Positions 6,435-9,037 of a stretch of DNA of 9,037 bases are shown piece by piece. Below the pieces are notes generated by a model. The model was not told the DNA's origin. It searched no databases and worked only from the letters and a program-made list of their open reading frames with translations. The stretch is from Clostridia bacterium (GTDB taxonomy: Bacteria > Bacillota > Clostridia > Oscillospirales > CAG-272): contig CAADYQ010000175.1 in the NCBI GenBank assembly GCA_900753295.1, positions 1 through 9,037 on the forward strand, written 5' to 3'. Made by a program: the position numbers and the translations under genes. How positions within the stretch are numbered: the first letter of the stretch is position 1; every line of letters starts with the position of its first letter.

Positions 6435-6938
6435 TCAAATGTTGCCGGGGTAGGAGACAACGAGCAGGAAGGAAGCGATAAGCGAGAGAAGAGCGTAAAG
6501 CTCGACCATCGCCGTTGCGGTAACAGCCTTACCGGATGCCTCGGGGCGCTTTGCGACCATTGCGATACCGGCAGATGCTACGCGACCCTGACGGATAGCA
6601 GAGTGATAACCGCAGATCGCGATGGGAAGGCAGGCAAACAGATAGTAAAGGCCGCCGCCTATGGTCGTTACACGATCGCCGCCGAGAATGCCGATGTTCA
6701 TCATTACCATGAAGGCAACGATGAAGCCGTAAATGCCCTGAGTTGCGGGAAGAGCCTGAAGCAGGAACGCCTTACCGAACTTGGAGGGGTCCTCGGAGAG
6801 CAGTCCGTTAAGCGATTCACCGACAGAACCGACCGCTTTTGCGCTTCCCATACCGGGAAGAACGACGGCAAGCGCCGCGCCGATGAGGGCAAGTCCCTCA
6901 CCTGTTGTCAGATTGCTAAGAAATTGAGCGAAATTCAT
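6435..6938 (-). CDS. ntpK: V-type ATPase rotor-ring subunit K (proteolipid), predicted Na+-binding
   Basis: This 167-residue, very hydrophobic protein is the 16-kDa double-hairpin proteolipid. It has four predicted membrane helices (about 14-36, 56-84, 92-112, 142-163) and forms the rotating ion-carrying ring. The two halves are related but diverged: the first hairpin has Gln67 where the second has the ion-binding carboxylate Glu146. Aligned by eye with E. hirae NtpK, the sodium ligands are all kept: Leu63, Thr66 and Gln67 in ALPATQGIYG, Tyr70, Gln117 in IRQGRVASAG, and Glu146 in AMVELYALL. The E. hirae counterparts are Leu61, Thr64, Gln65, Tyr68, Gln110 and Glu139. This supports a Na+-translocating enzyme. 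The ATG follows an AAGGAG by about 12 nt, and the gene ends in TGA. Confidence 0.96.
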   Translation of the reverse strand: MNFAQFLSNLTTGEGLALIGAALAVVLPGMGSAKAVGSVGESLNGLLSEDPSKFGKAFLLQALPATQGIYGFIVAFMVMMNIGILGGDRVTTIGGGLYYLFACLPIAICGYHSAIRQGRVASAGIAMVAKRPEASGKAVTATAMVELYALLSLIASFLLVVSYPGNI

Positions 6939-6996
6939 GATTTTTTGTTTCTCCTTGAATGTATGTGATATTTTTTTCGGGTTCTTTTTTTACCGC
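6939..6996 (-). promoter_or_regulatory. A-rich leader and ribosome binding site of ntpK
   Basis: The 58-nt gap between ntpI and ntpK contains several A tracts on the coding strand and an AAGGAG site about 12 nt before the ntpK ATG. I see no hairpin or promoter in it. An unstructured A-rich leader is the type of element that raises translation of the ring subunit, which must be made in many copies per complex (the E. coli F-type atpE leader is the known parallel). That role here is inference. Confidence 0.4.
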
Positions 6997-8940
6997 TCAG
7001 GCGGCATCATAATCGGAATATCTCTCGGAAGGCGTGGCAGGCGCATAGGGTCTGCCGCCGTCCTCGTAGAATTTTCCGAAAAATTCAATATACTGAAGTC
7101 GGCTCGTGTGAACAAATGAGCCGAGTGTGCTGAGGGCAAGGTTGATCGTATGTCCGACAATGAATACAAATATCATTCCGACCACTACCGCGACCGGGCT
7201 TGAGCCCATTGTGCCGAGGATGTTCATGACCTGTGCCAGAACGCTGCCCGACAGCGCAAGTGCAAGAATTCTTGAATAAGACAGGATGTCGGAGCCGAAG
7301 CTAACAACACCGTAAAGTGCAAGAAAGCCCTTGGGTATCCGCATGAGAATATTTTTCTCTTTGCGTCCGCCCGTCAGAACTATCGCCGCGGCGGCGCCGA
7401 TGGCAACCCACTTGCCGACCGACGGAACGATGATGAGCATTATAAGTCCGCCGTAAAGCGCCCAGAAGAGCGCATAATCGCATATGGCGTCCACGGGCGA
7501 ATCCTTCCAGACTATCGCAAACTTTATCGCCTGCCCAGCCACAAGGTGGACAAAGCCGAGCGCAAGCGCGATAAGGAGGAACGTCGTGGGCTGAGCCACG
7601 GGATCGACCACGATAGCCAGCGTTGACGGCAGCTCCGCCTCCGGATTGAAGGCTCTGATGAGTGCCAGCGGCATATCTCCGAAATAACCGCCGAAAAGCA
7701 CGCCCGTTATAATGCTTCCGATACCGCAGAACGCGAACATACGGAAGGGCGCGGCTTTTTCCGGCTTCATGTGAAGCAGCCGCGGGATAAGGAAGCCGCC
7801 GACGGCAAGCACAAGGCCGTAGCCGACATCGGCAAACATCATGGCAAAGAACAGGACGTAGAAGAAGCTCATTATGAACGTCGGGTCGAAGGTGCCGTAT
7901 GCGGGGAGCGAATACATCGCCACCACCCACTCAAAGCAAGAGGCAAAGCGATTGTTCTCCAGCTTTACCGGAACATCGTCCCCTGGTTCGGGATCCGTAA
8001 GATCGTAGGCGCAGCCGAGCGCGTCGAGCGCCGCGGTGACCTTTTCCGTTCTTTTTTCGGGTATCCAGCCGCGAAGAAGCACACAGCTCCCCGTTGCCAT
8101 AAGCTTTTCCTTAAGCTGTTCGCCGACAAACTCGGTCGAAACAGTGTCCCACAGCACGCGCAGATCGTCGAGCCGTCCCGCAAGACCGCAGAAGGTCTGG
8201 TTTATCTCCTCGCGCTCCGCGGTGAGAGCGGATATCCTTTCATTTGCCTCCGCGCATATCTCCTCGGCACAGCCGCAGCCGTCCGGGAATGTTGCGCGCA
8301 CAAAGCCGGCGGTATTGAGACGGCGCATAAGCTCGTCCGCATCCGATCTTTCGGCTATGAATATAGCGTAAGCCGCATTCGGATCGCGCTTTATCACCCG
8401 CCACGCCGCCGCAAGTCCGTCAAGACGCGCTTCTATGGCGCTCTCCTCTGTCGATGTCGGCAGGCTTCCGAACACAAGCCGTGTACTTTCGGTCCCATTT
8501 GAATCAAGCGAAAGACCGCACCCGAGCCACGGCTTTGCAGCATCGGATTTTGCCGTAGCATCGGCAAGCTCCCGTTCTATCGCCCCAAGCCTCTCGCGCA
8601 TTCCGTTTATACGGGCGACCACAGCCGCGGTATCGCTGCGGACTCCGCCCCGGTCGGCGGCGAATGCCTCACGGTCGGCGTTTATTGCGGGAGCCGCGCC
8701 CAAGCCGCCGCGCTTTTTACTGAACGGGTAAAGAGGTTCCATTGCCGACTCGATAGACGCAAGCGAATTTTCACACTCGCGTATACGCGCCGACGGATCG
8801 TACCTCACAAGATAGCTGTCACTGTCCGTCCCCACCGTGTCAACGTCAACGCACCGCAGCTTTATCAGCTTTGCGGCGACCGCATCGGCATCCCCGGCGT
8901 AAGCCCAGACGGTGAGGCGCTTCATTACGCACGTAGACAT
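6997..8940 (-). CDS. ntpI: V-type ATPase membrane stator subunit I (a-subunit)
   Basis: This 647-residue protein is the stator subunit that forms the ion half-channels beside the K ring and anchors the peripheral stalks. The N-terminal half (about 1-335) is soluble, with probable coiled-coil stretches near 53-135 and 228-265. The C-terminal half (about 335-615) is a multi-span membrane domain. Family landmarks are visible: SYSRILALAL at 554-563, whose Arg557 matches the intramembrane arginine needed for ion transfer; GHTINLALSTLG at 596-607; and the hallmark FVHTSRLQYIEFFGKFYEDG at 609-628, followed by GRPYAP. The start at 8940 is preferred over the second ATG at 8925 because E. hirae NtpI also begins five residues before the M-x-x-V/L-T motif. 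A GGGAG lies 11 nt upstream, inside the previous gene. The protein ends in TGA, 58 nt before ntpK. Confidence 0.95.
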   Translation of the reverse strand: MSTCVMKRLTVWAYAGDADAVAAKLIKLRCVDVDTVGTDSDSYLVRYDPSARIRECENSLASIESAMEPLYPFSKKRGGLGAAPAINADREAFAADRGGVRSDTAAVVARINGMRERLGAIERELADATAKSDAAKPWLGCGLSLDSNGTESTRLVFGSLPTSTEESAIEARLDGLAAAWRVIKRDPNAAYAIFIAERSDADELMRRLNTAGFVRATFPDGCGCAEEICAEANERISALTAEREEINQTFCGLAGRLDDLRVLWDTVSTEFVGEQLKEKLMATGSCVLLRGWIPEKRTEKVTAALDALGCAYDLTDPEPGDDVPVKLENNRFASCFEWVVAMYSLPAYGTFDPTFIMSFFYVLFFAMMFADVGYGLVLAVGGFLIPRLLHMKPEKAAPFRMFAFCGIGSIITGVLFGGYFGDMPLALIRAFNPEAELPSTLAIVVDPVAQPTTFLLIALALGFVHLVAGQAIKFAIVWKDSPVDAICDYALFWALYGGLIMLIIVPSVGKWVAIGAAAAIVLTGGRKEKNILMRIPKGFLALYGVVSFGSDILSYSRILALALSGSVLAQVMNILGTMGSSPVAVVVGMIFVFIVGHTINLALSTLGSFVHTSRLQYIEFFGKFYEDGGRPYAPATPSERYSDYDAA

Positions 8941-9037
8941 TTCTCTACTATCTCCCAGTAAATCATTTTTACCGCCTCATCGGCGTTGCGTGAGGCATCG
9001 GTCTCTATTGCCGCGGCATCCTTGCGCGCGGTCTCGG
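8925..9037 (-). CDS. V-type ATPase peripheral-stalk subunit G/H, C-terminal end only (partial)
   Basis: The last 36 residues of a gene that enters from beyond the right edge are visible, ending in TAA at 8925-8927. The fragment is rich in Ala, Glu, Asp, Lys and Arg at first (ETARKDAAAIETDASRNADE) and then ends in an amphipathic stretch (EAVKMIYWEIVEKCLRA). This fits the end of the coiled-coil peripheral-stalk subunit called G or H, which pairs with subunit E and holds the A/B head still against the membrane stator. That gene usually sits directly before ntpI in Firmicute clusters. The gene overlaps the start of ntpI by 16 nt, and its TAA also overlaps the second in-frame ATG of ntpI (TAATG), so the two are probably translationally coupled. 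The assignment rests on composition and position; the fragment is too short for a diagnostic motif. Confidence 0.7.
   Translation of the reverse strand, partial: ETARKDAAAIETDASRNADEAVKMIYWEIVEKCLRA

Noticed and set aside
1..9037. CRISPR arrays, insertion sequences, tRNA or rRNA genes, phage or defence genes.
   Set aside because: None were seen. The window is a housekeeping-type bioenergetic operon with an ordinary intergenic end.

Overview
The window is almost entirely one V/A-type (rotary) ATPase operon on the minus strand, read from the right edge to about position 444. The order is [peripheral-stalk subunit G/H, 3' end only]-I-K-E-C-F-A-B-D, the classic order of bacterial ntp/atp V-type clusters in Firmicutes. 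GC-rich coding DNA, short gene gaps, purine-rich Shine-Dalgarno sites and AT-rich intergenic DNA suggest a strictly anaerobic, gut-type clostridium. That placement is inferred from gene order and protein resemblance to Enterococcus hirae Ntp proteins, not from a marker gene.

The gene products fit one machine. A and B form the ATP-handling hexamer, D and F the central rotor, C (the d-type subunit) links the rotor to the ring of K subunits, E and G/H form the peripheral stalk, and I is the membrane stator carrying the ion half-channels. NtpK keeps every side chain that binds sodium in the E. hirae ring, so the enzyme is predicted to move Na+ rather than H+. The direction (ATP-driven pump or ATP synthase) cannot be told from sequence.

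The main anomaly is in ntpA. The frame is full length (589 codons) and well conserved on both sides, but codon 401 is an amber TAG where the family has Glu in the GGD-x-SEPV motif. As written, the catalytic subunit would stop at 400 residues. The other eight operon genes look intact, so this is either a very recent nonsense mutation, a consensus or sequencing error, or a codon that is read through.

Positions 1-443, beyond the operon, hold no large gene but are not empty. Right after ntpD there is a strong hairpin (406-435). Next comes a minus-strand promoter that matches the sigma-70/sigma-A consensus exactly (TTGACA, 17 bp, TATAAT; 325-353). It drives a roughly 170-nt structured RNA that ends in an intrinsic terminator (149-175). 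This candidate small RNA displays two unpaired UCCC motifs and two copies of a GCAUAC element that compete for the same partner. It does not match a riboswitch class I can recognise, and it is the best candidate here for something undescribed. A 27-codon ORF with a good Shine-Dalgarno sequence lies just after that terminator.
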